In this document: positions 22,881 to 35,689 of the stretch, in pieces | Position numbering within the stretch: the stretch's first letter is position 1 | Layout: the number at the start of each line of letters is the position of its first letter | Assembly (NCBI RefSeq): GCF_026213295.1 | Contig: NC_079423.1 | Span: 14,770,972 to 14,834,971 of the forward strand | Length of the DNA stretch: 64,000 bases | Direction: 5' to 3' | Source of the DNA: Gadus chalcogrammus | Lineage: Eukaryota > Chordata > Actinopteri > Gadiformes > Gadidae | The notes under the pieces: model-generated | Told to the model about the DNA's origin: nothing | Database searches by the model: none | Seen by the model: the letters and a program-made list of their open reading frames with translations, nothing else | Translations under genes and position numbers: made by a program

Positions 22881-23796
22881 ATCTCCCTTAGGGAACTGGG
22901 TATAAAATAAGAACAGGTAATTCATCATTAAAGCAATTCCATCTCTGCATAAAGGCAAGCCTGCTGGCGGCCTGGTGATCAGAACGGGGGATACAGGACT
23001 CTCAAGTGCTCCCCCATTTGTCTCCCAGTGTTTGGGAGCTCGGTTCCAGGTGAGCAGAGGCCATTTCACGAAGCAAATTGAGCCTGAATTCAGGCCGAGG
23101 CGATGCAGATGAGTCCACACAGCCGCCACGCAACTATTCTTCACCCGTACGTTTGTTCAGTCGTCACAGCCATTTGCTGTTCTGAAACTGCATTTTAATT
23201 TGTATTAGAAAGTCAAATTAGTAGTATACTACTCGTCTCTAAAGGGTACTCACCCAGTCGAGGCAGGATTTACGGTGTGTGGTCTATTTTTAGGGAATTG
23301 TCGGGGAATTGCAATCGTTCAAGCGTAATTTATTCACGTTTATGATAAAATACGACTCATTGATCCCATACAGGAAATGTGGGTATCACAGCAGCAGTAT
23401 TACAGGAAAGTAAAAATAACACAAACATAAAAAAAACATGGACTGTATATTTCCTATATATTTCAGCAGCAGTGAACGACTACTGCTTTTTTCCTACACA
23501 ACTGCGAAGTAAAAAAGGGTTTCCAGGCTAATTGCTGTTATCCTGCCGCTGTGATGATTGACACTCCATGTGTGATCTAAGTGGTACCTGTTAGCAGATT
23601 CCAAATCTTTATATAAAAATAAAAAATTTCTGTCTGAAAGCGAGTTGTGCCTAATCTACATGCTGGGAAGAATGCAGAGAATCCCCACGATCATGCAAGA
23701 CAGCCTCTGTAAATTTTTAATTACCGGTTCACACACCCACCGAGCAACAAGTAATCCCACTCCAACTGTTCTGTCAGGGCCCACTTGTGAACTACT

Positions 23797-23860
23797 GATA
23801 GATAGATAGATAGATAGATAGATAAATACTTTAATAATCCCAGAGGGAAATTATTTAATT
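23797..23860 (-). mobile_element. LINE/SINE 3' tail with GATA array
   Basis: On the minus strand the sequence reads aatttccctctgggattatt, aaagtattt and then (ATCT)7. This is the 3' end pattern of a widespread fish retrotransposon family whose tail is a tetranucleotide array. Only the tail is recognisable; upstream DNA (23861-23960) is CpG-rich and may belong to the same insertion. I cannot name the clade. Confidence 0.5.
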
Positions 23861-23960
23861 TAATTTTATTACTGGCGAGGCTATGCTAAAGATAGCTTCT
23901 CCCCCGGCTAGCCGCGGTAATGCTACCCTCAGCGTAGCTTCCCAAGACAGCGCCGGACTG

Positions 23961-26577
23961 GAGGGAAAGTGCGGTGCTGTGGTCTTCATTATAAACTACA
24001 ACAAAGACATCCCATTGCTTAGAATCAATACACAATTATACCAGAGGCGAGGGCGGATATCGTGTTCATGTCCACCTCATATTTATTTACATTATCTGTC
24101 ATCTTGGACAGATCTGTATCTGTGGCAGGGGCTGTGGGTAGGATAGGGTGAGAGAGAGATATCTTTCGTTCCATAGAGAAGCAAGGCTCTTGACTGTGAA
24201 TGGAGGGAGAGAGAGAGAACGAGCAGGAGGGAGCGTGACTGAAAGAGGGGAGGGAGTTAGGAAAAGATGCAAATGCTAGATAGCTGCCATTTAATAAATG
24301 TGACATTTATTCTTGGAGCGATGATGAATCGGATTAGATTCAATTAGGGGATCTCAATAAACCCCCTGGGAAATTTCATTTCGGCAGAGGAAATGGAATC
24401 AAGCAAACTACCACAGAGGAAAATGGTTTTACAGACGGCAACATTATAGATTCAGATTATTTGATATATTATGGATGGTACATATAAGCGGTTACTGATG
24501 GTTTACTAGTTCAGTTGGTGATTCTAACAGTACATAAAATAGTTGAAGGGTAGCATATACTGTATCTCAATAGTGTCCCAGTGTCTGGAGCTTTTCGATA
24601 TAGATATTATTTTACAGTGTTATCTGATAGTGGTGGCAGGCCAGTCTTGTTGGTGGTTTCAATATTAGCTCTACATAAGGTACTCAGTGAAGGGCTCACT
24701 GATACATATAGCTAGGATGGGTTTTCCCAACCATCGGCGTTGCTAAAGTGTTCACATGGGATAAAATTGATATTTTGTATATATTCGTTTGTCTTGACAT
24801 ATTTTCTAAATTAAAGATATAAAACTGAATATAGATTAACATTTGTTATAATATCTGTATAATGACCTATTACGGTCAATATTGTTAACATCGACTGTCA
24901 ATAATGTTTCCAATTACATTCCGGCGAATAAATCACTAAACTTGTAATGTGTATAAAGATAAAGACTACCTCCTGTAGATTTTGCCAGTTCTTAGTGTAA
25001 ATACGTTACTTATTACAGTCCTGTGTTTGTCTATACTTCCCATCTGGGTTTTATAAATGCATCCCAAATCAAATCAAAACATGAGCGTTCTGTTATCACG
25101 ATAACTTGTCGCCTCACTGCAAAGCCCTTCTTCACGTGCAAACAGAGGACACCCAACACCAACCACTCGCAAACCAGGCAGCAAAACCAGTCAATGGAGC
25201 GGACCCCAGATCACTCCTGACCCCCCGTCATCAAACACAAGGTCAGCCGGGTCTTTTGGAGAGAGTCGGGGCTGGGGGGGGTTAGGGGGTGCACATGTAA
25301 TTACTGTTGGCTTGTTGACTTTCAGTCCAATCTGCCTCGGTGCCTCGCCTCCACCATCCCCGGGCTAATGCGGGCGGGCAAGGCATCGGATCTGTCCCAT
25401 AAGCCCTCCGGCGCTTTTATTGGCAGCCGAGGGTTGGGAGGTAAAAATAAAAGACCCCAGGGGCTTTCAGGAACCTCACCTCGGTCGACAGTGCCCCAGT
25501 TCCCCTTTCTCATTGGATGTGGCTTTAAAAAAAGGGTCCCCTATAGCTTTATAGATTGGAATATATACTTCAGGGGGAAGGGTCGGATTTAGCACCGGTC
25601 TGCCTGTGCCTGGCCTCTGTTTCTAAAAACGAGAACATTGCCAAGGAGGCTGGAGGAGCTCCATGCAGGAGGTATTCAATACGCCAGAGCTAGTTAGAGT
25701 CAGACCAGGGGATCATCAACATGAGATTGACTTATTGAAATATAAAGCGACCTTTTTCGTTGTTGTTATGCATGCGTAAGGCGCGTGGTCGCTGGTGGTG
25801 GTAGTGTTGGTGGTGGTGGTGGTGGTGGGGATTGATTGATATTTCCATATTGATAGCTTTTGAAAATGAGGTACTAGGCGTTCCAACCCTGCTTCAGCAT
25901 GCGCGAGCGGCTAGCACTGGAGTGGGCGAGGACACACCTGGTGTGTGATGTCTCTTTTACAGCAATGCCTCCTGCCGCTTCAGGGTCCAATAGCCCTCCG
26001 CAGACCCGCTATGGGTCTGCAGGGGGGCCAGGGCCCAGGGCCAGCTACATCTTTAAGTAAAAAGACCATAATAAACGGGCGGAAAAAGAGCTACTTCGAA
26101 TAGGGTTTGACATTAAAGCAATTGCTTTTTCTTGTACCGGGCGCAGAGGTAATAATTTGTCTTCGGTGCGAGGCGGCGGAGAACTGGTCCAAGACAAAGG
26201 GAGAGCCCGGACAGCAGAATGTAACTAAGAGCCGATGTGACGTGCAGCCGACGGGGGGGGGGGGAAAGGTATGAAACCAGATTACATTATTCTAATGTGG
26301 ACGGACTAAAGGGTACGGGGCAGGAATAAAAGTGAATTTAGCTGAGTCAGTGCGGTGCAGGTGAATGCCAATGAGGCGACGTGAAAGGCTTTTTATTTTA
26401 ATCGCATGGAAAGTGGGGGGATTGGGATTGGAAAAGAAATGGCGATGATCAAAGAACGATGTGACCAAAGAGCGAATTATTACATGTGAGACTCTGGGCC
26501 ATTATTAAACATTGGATTTCCCAGACTCAGGCTTTTACTGAAGTGTTTCAACACTGCGAATGTTGAAGACCAATTGA
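23961..26577. other. Unique DNA, no gene seen
   Basis: 24300-25020 is notably AT-rich. 25320-25640 and 26280-26530 read as non-repetitive, non-coding DNA that could be tested for conservation. Confidence 0.45.
25792..25828. repeat. (GGT)n trinucleotide repeat
   Basis: About ten units with two interruptions. Confidence 0.85.
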
Positions 26578-26903
26578 ATTACATTATCTTCTGATTGTTC
26601 CTCCAGAAATATAGAGATTAAGTCTTGATGCAGATGTTTAGCATTTTTTGAGATGTTTAGAGAAACTGAACATATTATTTTCACTTCCTTAGTCATGCTC
26701 AAAGGATAAGTAATGTTTTAGAGTAACTAGCATACTGCAGATTTTATTGCATTATCTATTTATTGTTCCACTAGGAATAAAGAGATGAAGTGTTGATGCA
26801 GATATTTAGCATTTTGTGAGATATTTAGAGAAAATTAAACACTTTATTTTCAATTCCTTAGTCATGCTTAAAGGACAAGTCATTTTTTAGAGAACCTAGC
26901 ATA
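26578..26903 (+). repeat. Imperfect tandem duplication, two units of about 157 bp
   Basis: Unit 1 is 26578-26734 and unit 2 is 26746-26903, offset 168 bp. Shared landmarks in order: att(a/g)cattatct, gatgcagat(g/a)tttagcatt, gagat(g/a)tttagagaaa, cttccttagtcatgct and agcata. The divergence between units shows it is old. The units are AT-rich with no open frame. Confidence 0.85.
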
Positions 26904-27017
26904 AGGTATACCCACCTTTTCTCTTGGACAGCCCAAACAATAACCAAGTGAATGATTGATATCTACGTACAACCCGAAAAAGTGTATTTCTCTGGTTGTA
27001 CATTACCACAGTGAGGA

Positions 27018-27038
27018 GGGGGGGGGGGGGGGGGGGGG
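27018..27038 (+). repeat. 21-G homopolymer
   Basis: Longest mononucleotide run in the window; length is prone to assembly error. Confidence 0.9.
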
Positions 27039-27146
27039 TACAAAGTTCATGCCCTAACATTGACAGCGGGTCTCCACTGTACAACCCCAATCTCATTCCG
27101 ACTAAATCAGCAACACTGACATTCGTTGGAGCCGTTCCCTCAACCC

Positions 27147-27211
27147 CTTGTAGCACAAAGGGTAGGGCACGACCCAAACACTAGCAGTGGGTCATAGGTT
27201 CCGCTCCCCAG
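27147..27211 (+). mobile_element. tRNA-like SINE head, possible
   Basis: The order tagcacaaagggtagggcac (A box), agcagtgggtc, ataggttccgctcccc (B box) has tRNA-like spacing. No anticodon arm or intact acceptor stem is obvious, so a SINE head is likelier than a tRNA gene. Confidence 0.4.
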
Positions 27212-27538
27212 TTGACTCAGTCAGAGCCAATCACCATTGGACCTGTGACTTCTCCCTGGCCCCTTTTCATTCACCCAGGGCTGTGCGGAGACGTGCTTGG
27301 CGTTGTGTCTGATATCCTGCAGCGTAAACCCAGCAAGTACTCTCCATTCTTCCCACATTCAAACCGAAGGCATGGATTCTGCTCGGAGGCACCGCTGATG
27401 TACAGTCAGAGAGTCATTTGGGGTTAATTCGAGGGCCCTTCTCCGTGGGCAATCACAATCGGGCTCCCAGGGCCCTCCTTCTCTAAGGGCGGAGACCCGC
27501 GTGTCAATGTAAGCAGTCTTGTTTGGCGTTATTCATGA

Positions 27539-27835
27539 TTGTGCGCACGCACGGCCGAATCAAGTTACCCAACGCCGCCTAACCGTAAACGCAGGCTGCC
27601 GCCGGCGCCCCTTGCGAGCACATCTGCCGCAGCGGGGGGGGAGGGCAGAGAGAGGAGAAGAGGGGTCAATGGCTTCCGCCACCCAATGGGTTCCTCGGAG
27701 GCACGCTTAGCGAAGCGCGTAGCGACCATTACAGCGATTTGAATCATCCCCCCCCCCCCCCTGAGGAACGGACGTGCCGCGACGCATCGGGTGCTGCGGG
27801 GGATTGCCCTCTCAGTGCGGTGACTAACCACCGTG
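27539..27835. promoter_or_regulatory. CpG-dense segment
   Basis: About 27 CpG in about 300 bp (for example cgccggcgcc, cgcgtagcg, gccgcgacgc), with a CCAAT pentamer at about 27683. No TATA box or start site is evident. Confidence 0.4.
27748..27761 (+). repeat. 14-C homopolymer
   Basis: Uninterrupted C run inside a CpG-dense segment. Confidence 0.9.
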
Positions 27836-28571
27836 GGACTCTTGAAGTTCTGGAGATCTGCAGAGAACGGGAAGATGAATGGCTGGGAGGGTGTTGTTTA
27901 AAAACCTCAGGGTTGACGTGGATTATAGCTTGCGGGAAAAAGGAAACCAAAATGAGCTTAATCTCTTGAGTGCGATGGTGAGGCGGGGAAAACGTGCAAT
28001 TAGGGGTGAGAATGGCAGTGTCTAAATACAGAGAATTACCCAGCAAGAGAACACAAAGGAGTTGAACGGTCACAGTGAACGGGGCAACTGCTGATAATGA
28101 ACTGGTCTGTTAAGCTGTGTTCCGAAGTAGTGATGGTGACGCGAGTGTAGAAGCCAGACAATGTTTTTAACAAGAAACCCGAGCAGTTCTAAGTCAGAAG
28201 CTACCGCATAATGGACAGCACCCTGGACCATTCGATTTGAATCTCAAAATGTCCACTAAATCAGTGAAATTAGGGATTAAGGGGAGTATCAACACTTGCG
28301 TCCCTACTATGTGTTCAGACCATCTTTCTGCCCCTCCTTTCCGGTTCTCAGATAGTGCGGACACTGCTTGTAATGATGGGGCGGTTAGTGCTGGTCGATG
28401 TTCAGGGACAGCCCCGGTATTTATTGTGCTCAGCACGAGTGGACAGAGGTGGGATCAATGGGGTCAGATCATTCACACGCCAATGCCGGTCAATAGTCAC
28501 ACCTCAACTGCCCTGGCTTGTCTCAGATGAATCTGGTTGAATCCTATTTTTTCGTTTGCTTGTATTCATTC

Positions 28572-28773
28572 AGTGGAAGTATGGTGTGGCTGGGTTGTTA
28601 GACTCCCAACCGGCAGGTTCTGGGTTTGAGCTCCAATTTCCTCAGACCACCTCCTTTGAGCAAGATGCCTACCCCCTTACAAGCGCCTCCTTAATCACAT
28701 GTATGGATTCACTAGCCAAAGTGCTCCGGATAAAAGCATCTGCTAAATGACCGAATAGAAAATAGTAATAATG
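28572..28773 (+). mobile_element. tRNA-derived SINE (family B)
   Basis: Head with A-box-like tggctgggttgttagactcc and B box ggttctgggtttgagctcc (28616-28634). The spacer contains tttgagcaagatgcctaccc. The tail is ccggataaaagcatctgcta followed by aatgaccgaatag. Well preserved and organised like the copy at 2167-2347. Confidence 0.75.
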
Positions 28774-31700
28774 TTCCACTCTTGCTATGGTTTTGTGCGG
28801 GCATGTTTATGAAGGTTTAGCGCTTCTTGTGAGTGCTCGGAATCTGTTTAGAGAAATATTCACACGCTCACGAGCAATTGTATGCAAGGTCCGTGCAGAA
28901 ATAAATCCCATAACAATCCACAAACCAAATATAATTTAAGGAGGTAATGAGGAAATCACGAAATGCTTTTAGGCAGGAGACTCTTACACAGGCCGGAAAT
29001 GGTGCATTAGAATGATAATGATAATCATAATAACAGGGATGTTTTCACATCATTGACTGGGGTAAACAAGAGCAATCCAAGAGGCTAACCTACCCCTAAC
29101 GGAAGATCTAGTTGAAAAAACGCAGCCAGGACTTGCAAAGCACGAGAGCGCTTTCAGATTTAGCTTTAAAGTTGCGATCAGTGCCGTTATTATCCGAATG
29201 CTTAAAGGTTGATACTGAATTAGTGTTGCATTTCAACATCCTCTCTTGAATGGCAATTGTAAGGCCATGATGTGCACCTAAAAAAATAACCTTCATCACA
29301 ATCGCCGTTATAAAAACAGAACGCTGGTAAAACAACCTTCAACAAGGATTCAATCCTTTTGGAGAGTTGGGCCCCAAGGTCACTGAGTTATTACGGGATT
29401 ACGTACGTCGTGTGCATTTGTGAAAAGATCAAGTGAACAGAAAATCACAGTTGAGCATGATTCAGTTCATTTATAGGAATTTCTGACAAGCATCTAATTT
29501 ATCTTGAAGTGAGTGTGCATTTCTGTCAACCGTTTGTGTACTATACACAGAAAGCTATATACTACAGAAATACTTGTGATTTGGGTTGACATCTAACCCT
29601 AAACTCCCTTTGAAGAGCTGGCTGTCAACCTTGCGCGGTTGACTCCGTTGTCGGTATGTGAATATGTATGAAGGGTTGTAAGTCGCTTTGAAAAAAAAAA
29701 AGCTTCTGCTTTTACGCGTAAATGTAAAAAATAACGCGGTAATATCCCCAATCAGACGGCGAGACGCCCGAGCACTGTCCCCTCTGTCCATCTATTACCG
29801 AGCGATTTCATAGAGCGGGTTGTCCTGTGTGGTCTTTTTCAGGGAGTGTACAACGGGCCCAACTTATCGGATTAGGGGCCGCTGTGGATGGTAGATGTGG
29901 GACACAACAGTGTAGTGCAGGAGCCTCCATATCTGAGGTCATCCATGGTACAATTACACATTGAGTGTATGTTGTATTGTGTCCACTAACGGGAGCTGAG
30001 TAGGCAGGCAGTCTGCTCAGGAAATCAAACCCATTGGAGTAACTCTGCTTTGCCTTACCAATAATGCAGTATCACTGGGACGCATGGATTGGATAGATTG
30101 CATTGGATCTGTGAATATTTTGTTTTATTTTGTTTCGACATCACAATTTGATATGGTGCTTGATTCATTGATTTTAGATATTTGGGAAAAGGGGTTTGAA
30201 TGTGAGCAAAGCTGGGGTTATTGTGCACACTCCATCATAGTTCTGCATCATCATAGCGAGATTATTTAGATTTTTAAAAAGAAATGTCACAAATAATTTT
30301 TTGTACAAGGATGTACAACACTCGACAGACAAACATTGTTTAGAAAATAAACAAATGTCTCGTTAGCAGGGAATGAAATTTATATGCTCGGTGTTTCTTC
30401 ATTCAATTGAATCGTTTATGCTCTTACTAGATATACTTTTCAAAAATGTCTTCCCGTCGTCTCCAGAGAACCACCAGGCGACAAGTCACGGTGAAGGTAA
30501 ACAAAATCTCAAACCAAAAAATGCTCATGCATTTGCTTTTCTTCGGTAAAAACCGGTGACTGTATGAAAATGACCCAAAAATTCCACATTAAAAAAAGAA
30601 AATCCTCCCTTTTATTGATTCCAGGGTACCAATCTCACCAGAGCCATAAACTGGCTGGTCGGCCTCCCTCTCTCCATAACCCCCGTGCTGTCCTCTACCG
30701 TCTCTGGTCTCTTGCGACGCTGTGCCGGGTCCCTGCCACACATAAGCCATCCAGCCTCCAGCTGTAGTCCATATAAAACCACATGATATAAAACCCACAG
30801 AACTCAGCCTCGTTCGCGGTCCCAGCTGTCACCCTTCTAAGGTTGTAGATCCATAATCACACTTCCTCTGCACGCCATTCTTTCTCCCTCGCGCCTAAAG
30901 CGTTACTCTAAGTCTGATTAACGCACTTAAGTCATTCTTCGTTTATTTTATTCCCAGTCAATTAATTCACAGAGGCAGCATGTGTCATGCTGGATGCTGT
31001 TCATGGACACACACACAAACACAAGAAGACCCGCACGCATACATGCACACACGCATACATGCGCTGATATATATATTATATTATCTCTTTGCTGCTTTGC
31101 CAGGGATACAACTGTCTGTCTCTGAGTTACAGTTATGACAGCAGTCTGTGCCAGCACACTGTAAAACACTTTACATCTTCTCAGACTTTATGTATAATCT
31201 GGTGCCCTGCTGAGCGTTTAAAACCAGCACTAGAGGCCCGCTTGGACTGGCAGCTGTTTGCGGTATTGTACCTGAGGATAATGTTTTAGTGAGATGTGAG
31301 GGGAACCATCTTCTATACAGCACCGTCTGTTTTCTCCCCCAAAACAGGAAACAAATGCCACTAGTGAACACAGGAACTAGGGCAAATTATTCGGGACGTA
31401 TACCAAGTACGCAAGAAAGTGCAATTTTTCTGTTGGAAAAAATGACAAGGAACACAAATAGAATTATCAAATTTCCATTTCTATAATAGTTTACTCAGGG
31501 ATGCACCGTTATCAGTTATCCAAAATAAGTAACACGAGCCCATACTAGGTGCACTGCAACAGCAGAGGTTGATCCCTCTGTCTGTTCTGTGTTGTGTTTC
31601 CTCCATAACGTAATCATTGCATGTGCCCATGAAAACCCGCTGCACACGCGTGGCAAGCAACTCTTCTCTGTGACCTGTGTTATTAGAATTCCCGATGACT

Positions 31701-32049
31701 TGCGGGGTAATATTTCACGGGAATGCGAATGAGCTCTAAGGGAAGTCTTGAGTGTCGCTGAGTCCCAACCTGCTGCAGCTGAAATGTAATCAATGGGTGT
31801 GTGTGCGATATTAGTGGTGAGGAGGAGGGTTGAGTGTGCTTCGATGCCGAACAAGTAGGAGAACGCCAAGGTTCATGTATGATACGCCCCCCATCCCCGC
31901 CCCTCTCCATGTAGCTACCTATGCACATTTCACATATGAATCAGTGGTCTTACGTTGAAGAAAAGTAATGCATTCCCTCCCACTGCCTTTTGCTTGTTCA
32001 GCTATTTTCATGCGTGTACAATGGAGGCAGATGAATTGAGGCACTTTTT
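28774..32049. other. Mostly unique DNA
   Basis: Contains the truncated SINE at 29614 and nothing else recognisable; frames are short. Confidence 0.5.
29614..29712 (+). mobile_element. SINE family A, 5'-truncated
   Basis: The motif gagctggctgtcaaccttgc, then ggttgactccgttgtcggta, then taagtcgctttg and an A-run (29691-29701) parallels the body and tail of the copy at 1929-2155. The tRNA-like head is absent; 5' truncation is usual for LINE-driven retroposition. Confidence 0.6.
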
Positions 32050-32182
<133 letters not shown>

Positions 32183-32910
32183 AAATGTTTCCCGAGCCAT
32201 ACAAGCGTTTAATCAGGTGAGATGATTTGGTTTCTTTGTTTCGGGGTTAATGTGTTATTCACTACGCTACTAGGGAGCGTTTTCATTATCCGAGCGCACC
32301 GCTTCAACTGTTGCCGCAAGAAAATCACTGCTCTTTAAATAGAGATCTTTGTTCTCATTTATATATGGTTATATTTAATAGTTTCCCTGGCATCTAATGT
32401 GATCCGCTATTCTCCTTTTTGTTAACTTTTTGTTAATTCAACCGAAAAGCAATTTGACTAACTATGTAATCAATGTTTTCGTCAAATGTACAATGTTCAA
32501 TAAATAACAAACACATTAGCTGAACTATTTTGTCTGAAGACAAGGCCACAGTATGAATACCAATGGTTTGCTTGGGTTTAGCGAGTTTAGCGAGCTAATA
32601 TTCTAGAAATTAGTAAGCTAATATGTTGGCAAGGCCATGCATTAACATACTGCTTTTGTCATAAAAGACAACTGCAGCAATGAGCCCTTTTTTTCACATG
32701 CTAATTAACAGTGCAAACCAAAATGTCTTGGAGTAGCTTGGAGAGTGAAATGGTCTTGAGCCACTCTCAGGCCTTACATCACTGCTTCGTCAAGCAGGAG
32801 GATAAATTGCTACTCGATTCCTTTTCTGCTGATTTGAAGCATTGCCCCATTCAGCACAAGCATGGATTCTCACACAAACAAACAAGCACGCACGCACGCT
32901 CGGGACTGAG

Positions 32911-32981
<71 letters not shown>

Positions 32982-33147
32982 CACACATGCACACATTTAG
33001 TCATACACACACATACACACATTGAGACACACGCACGCACGCATATTTAGGTATGCGCCACCCACAAGCACAGACACATACACACTGAAGCACACACACA
33101 TACAAACAGAAACACACATGCATACACACACAGACATATGCCTTCCT
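32911..33147. repeat. (CA)n microsatellite with a degenerate CA-rich tail
   Basis: Pure CA to 32979, then catgcacacatgcac and scattered cacacat or cacgcac units to about 33147: an old array that has decayed at one end. Confidence 0.9.
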
Positions 33148-33597
33148 TGTGCTTCTACTTTGATTTGGTTTGGACAGAGAGACTGGAAGCACAGTAATGG
33201 GGTCCTTGATAACATTATCATTTATTTTGCACAGTGATTGCAGCTGTGATCCTGGCAGTGTGTCTGTGTTCGGTTCATTAATATTGTGGGGGAAATCACT
33301 TACAGATTGCATTTACTGTGAAATCAACCCTCTTTATGAATTTCAGCGATATCACCTCAAACATCTGAATTATTATGACAACATGGAAAGCATCCGTAGA
33401 TTCTCCTACTTCTGAAACATGCAGACAATGTTTGGTTATGCGCTGTTCCTTGCTTTTAGCCAGATTATTTTCCGTCGTTTTCAGTGGCAGTCTTGAAAGT
33501 CTTTGTTCGTAATAGAGTAAGTATCGTTCTTAATGTACGATTTAACCTCAACAAAGCCAACAACTTCACTCTAGTTAATGTAATTGACAAACGGTTT

Positions 33598-33662
33598 GCG
33601 GCCGGGTCTTGAACTAGCAACCAGGTACCATACTGGTCCATAAACTCCAATAGCTAAGTGCG
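33598..33662 (-). mobile_element. tRNA-like SINE head, inverted
   Basis: The reverse complement shows an A-box-like tagctattggagtttatgg and B box ggttgctagttcaagaccc. The ggttgctagttc core is shared with family A at 1976. No clear tail was found. Confidence 0.45.
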
Positions 33663-34341
33663 GGCTAATCACTCAAAGGCCATTGACAGTTTTTCTCTTT
33701 TTTTCCTTTTCCATGACTCCACCGCAGTGCACTGCTGACACTTACCAACGCTGTGAATTAATCACTGAAGGAGTTTTTTTCTGTATTGAAGGGAGGAGCA
33801 AGCGCATACTAATTAGCAAATGGGTAAAAATAGGGAGGGAACTAACGCCGAATGAAATGAAAAATGTCAGTCTCGGCAGCTATTACCAATAGCAGTTATG
33901 GTTCGGGTTTAGGAGGAGACATGGACGTGTGCGTCCCAACTGCTCCGATCTCCGAGTAACAGCAAGGCTCCGGGGCCCTCTCGCGTTGTTTCACGCTTGG
34001 CAAACTCCCTAGAAGGGGCATGGCCTCCCACACACCACGTAAACAGCGACACGCCACATCGCCACGCCTCACTCTAGGATTCCCCGCCCGAAGTAGCGTC
34101 ATTTATTTATGAAGGTATGTACATTCCTCTCTTTTGCCCCTGGTGGATGGTCAGAGGAATCATGGGCTGGGGGGCCATGGATACTGGCTTCAGATAGTCG
34201 GGGACAAGGCCGGCACTGCTTTGATGTGAGTGGACCTGGCAGGGAAGCGAAGCTGCATGCCAGCAACATGTGAATGGCCCTGAGAGCGGGAAGACACGCG
34301 ACGACAACACAAGCATGAAAAGACGTTCCTTTCCCTCATCT

Positions 34342-34530
34342 GTTTTACTATTTAGTCATTTAGCAGGCGCTTCTATGCAAATGTCCTCGCAGGGAGTATC
34401 TCCTGAAGCAGCAGACGGAGTCAGGGCGACTCGCTCAAGGATGCCTACAAGTGGACCGCAGACGTCGGGGTTCAAACCTTGAACATCTCCGCATGAGAGT
34501 CGAACCACCCCTAGACTATCCCGTGCACCC
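34342..34530 (-). mobile_element. tRNA-derived SINE (family B), inverted
   Basis: Reads backwards on the plus strand. The tail comes first (actatttagtcatttagcag, then gcgcttctatgc, from 34345), then gcgactcgctcaaggatgcc, then the inverse B box cggggttcaaacc (34468-34480), then a tRNA-like head ending near 34530. All three blocks match the family B copies at 2.2 and 28.6 kb in order, so this copy is near full length. Confidence 0.7.
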
Positions 34531-34781
34531 CCCGTGGTCCAACTCGTTGCGATTTGTATGCCTGAGAAGTGTCCGGGTGAGAGGTGTCACGGCTACGTGC
34601 CCGCATCCAAACAAACACGGACACACACGCGCAGCTTGGATGGAGGACCTCGACGTGGTGTCTAAACTCTCTAACTCCCCGCCTTGCTGATCAAAGCCAC
34701 AGCTCAGCCGGTATTCCCTATGCACACGGCCCTGGCAAGGAGTCTTGTTTTCCTGCTTTCATCTCCATTCATTTCACCCCG

Positions 34782-34827
34782 CCACCACCACCACCACCAC
34801 CACCACCACCACCACCACCTCCACCAA
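34782..34827. repeat. (CAC)n trinucleotide repeat
   Basis: Thirteen or so cac/acc units with one ct interruption. Confidence 0.9.
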
Positions 34828-35357
34828 CCCCAACACCTTCCTTCCAAGCCAACTGTCTGCTCTCTCCGGGGGATCAAACACGACGGGGGACGGGGGACGG
34901 GGGGAATCACAGTCTTTGATTGTATCACTGCGCCATCGATTGCATAAATCAAGCAGTTGCCTTGGTAATAAATGAAATTGTTCGCACCTTATTTTTAATC
35001 CGACACGCGTCTTAAAGAACACCCGGTTTGGTGCTATTTTTGTAACTGTTTTCTCGGCTTGTATGAAAAATGAGAATTAGCGAGCGTGTTGTCACGAGGA
35101 GAGGACACCAGGACAACCCCCAGCTTCCTGTATTTACTCTAGCGGCAGAGCAGAATATAAACAACTCTAATTACTGAACGCACCAGTGATGCGGAAATCC
35201 CTGCGCACTTATTTCTGGAGCGTGGCCCAGCAGTCCGCGGAACAACTAGGTAAATCACCTTTAGAGGGGCTAGGAGGGAGACGTCCACCTCCCTTGGCTC
35301 AGCATGCCCACCGGTTCACAACACTGTCTTGGCTTGAGGAATGAAGCAGAGAGGGGC

Positions 35358-35435
35358 CATGGCTCAGACTGTTAGTGCTCTCCCCACAAAGGTGAACACG
35401 CTGCTGGGTAGGGACCTGGGTTTGATGCTCGTCTC
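35358..35435 (+). mobile_element. tRNA-like SINE head, possible
   Basis: A-box-like catggctcagactgttagtg and B-box-like gggacctgggtttgatgctc are about 50 bp apart, followed by a short CT run and a remnant resembling a SINE tail. Confidence 0.4.
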
Positions 35436-35689
35436 TCTCTCTCTCTCTAAACCACTTTCGTATCCGGAGGTGTTGGAGAGAGACGCTTTGAATCGCAGGC
35501 CGTTTCACAGATTAAAAACCAGGCTTGCGAACCACGGGGTATCTCGTGTTTATGTCTGTGGTGCTCACTAGACTTGGCGATGCCCGAGTTAACAATACCA
35601 GCTTCATTGGGTTTTCATATAAAGTCCCTGTGAATCCCTATCAAAGCACAAACATGTGTAAATAAATACACTGCTAGCTAGCTGTGCAG

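Larger units (their letters stand above)
20564..23796. other. Mostly unique DNA
   Basis: Interrupted by the CA/GCGT repeat, a CT array, the short dispersed repeat at 22088 and a C run. No gene seen. Confidence 0.5.
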
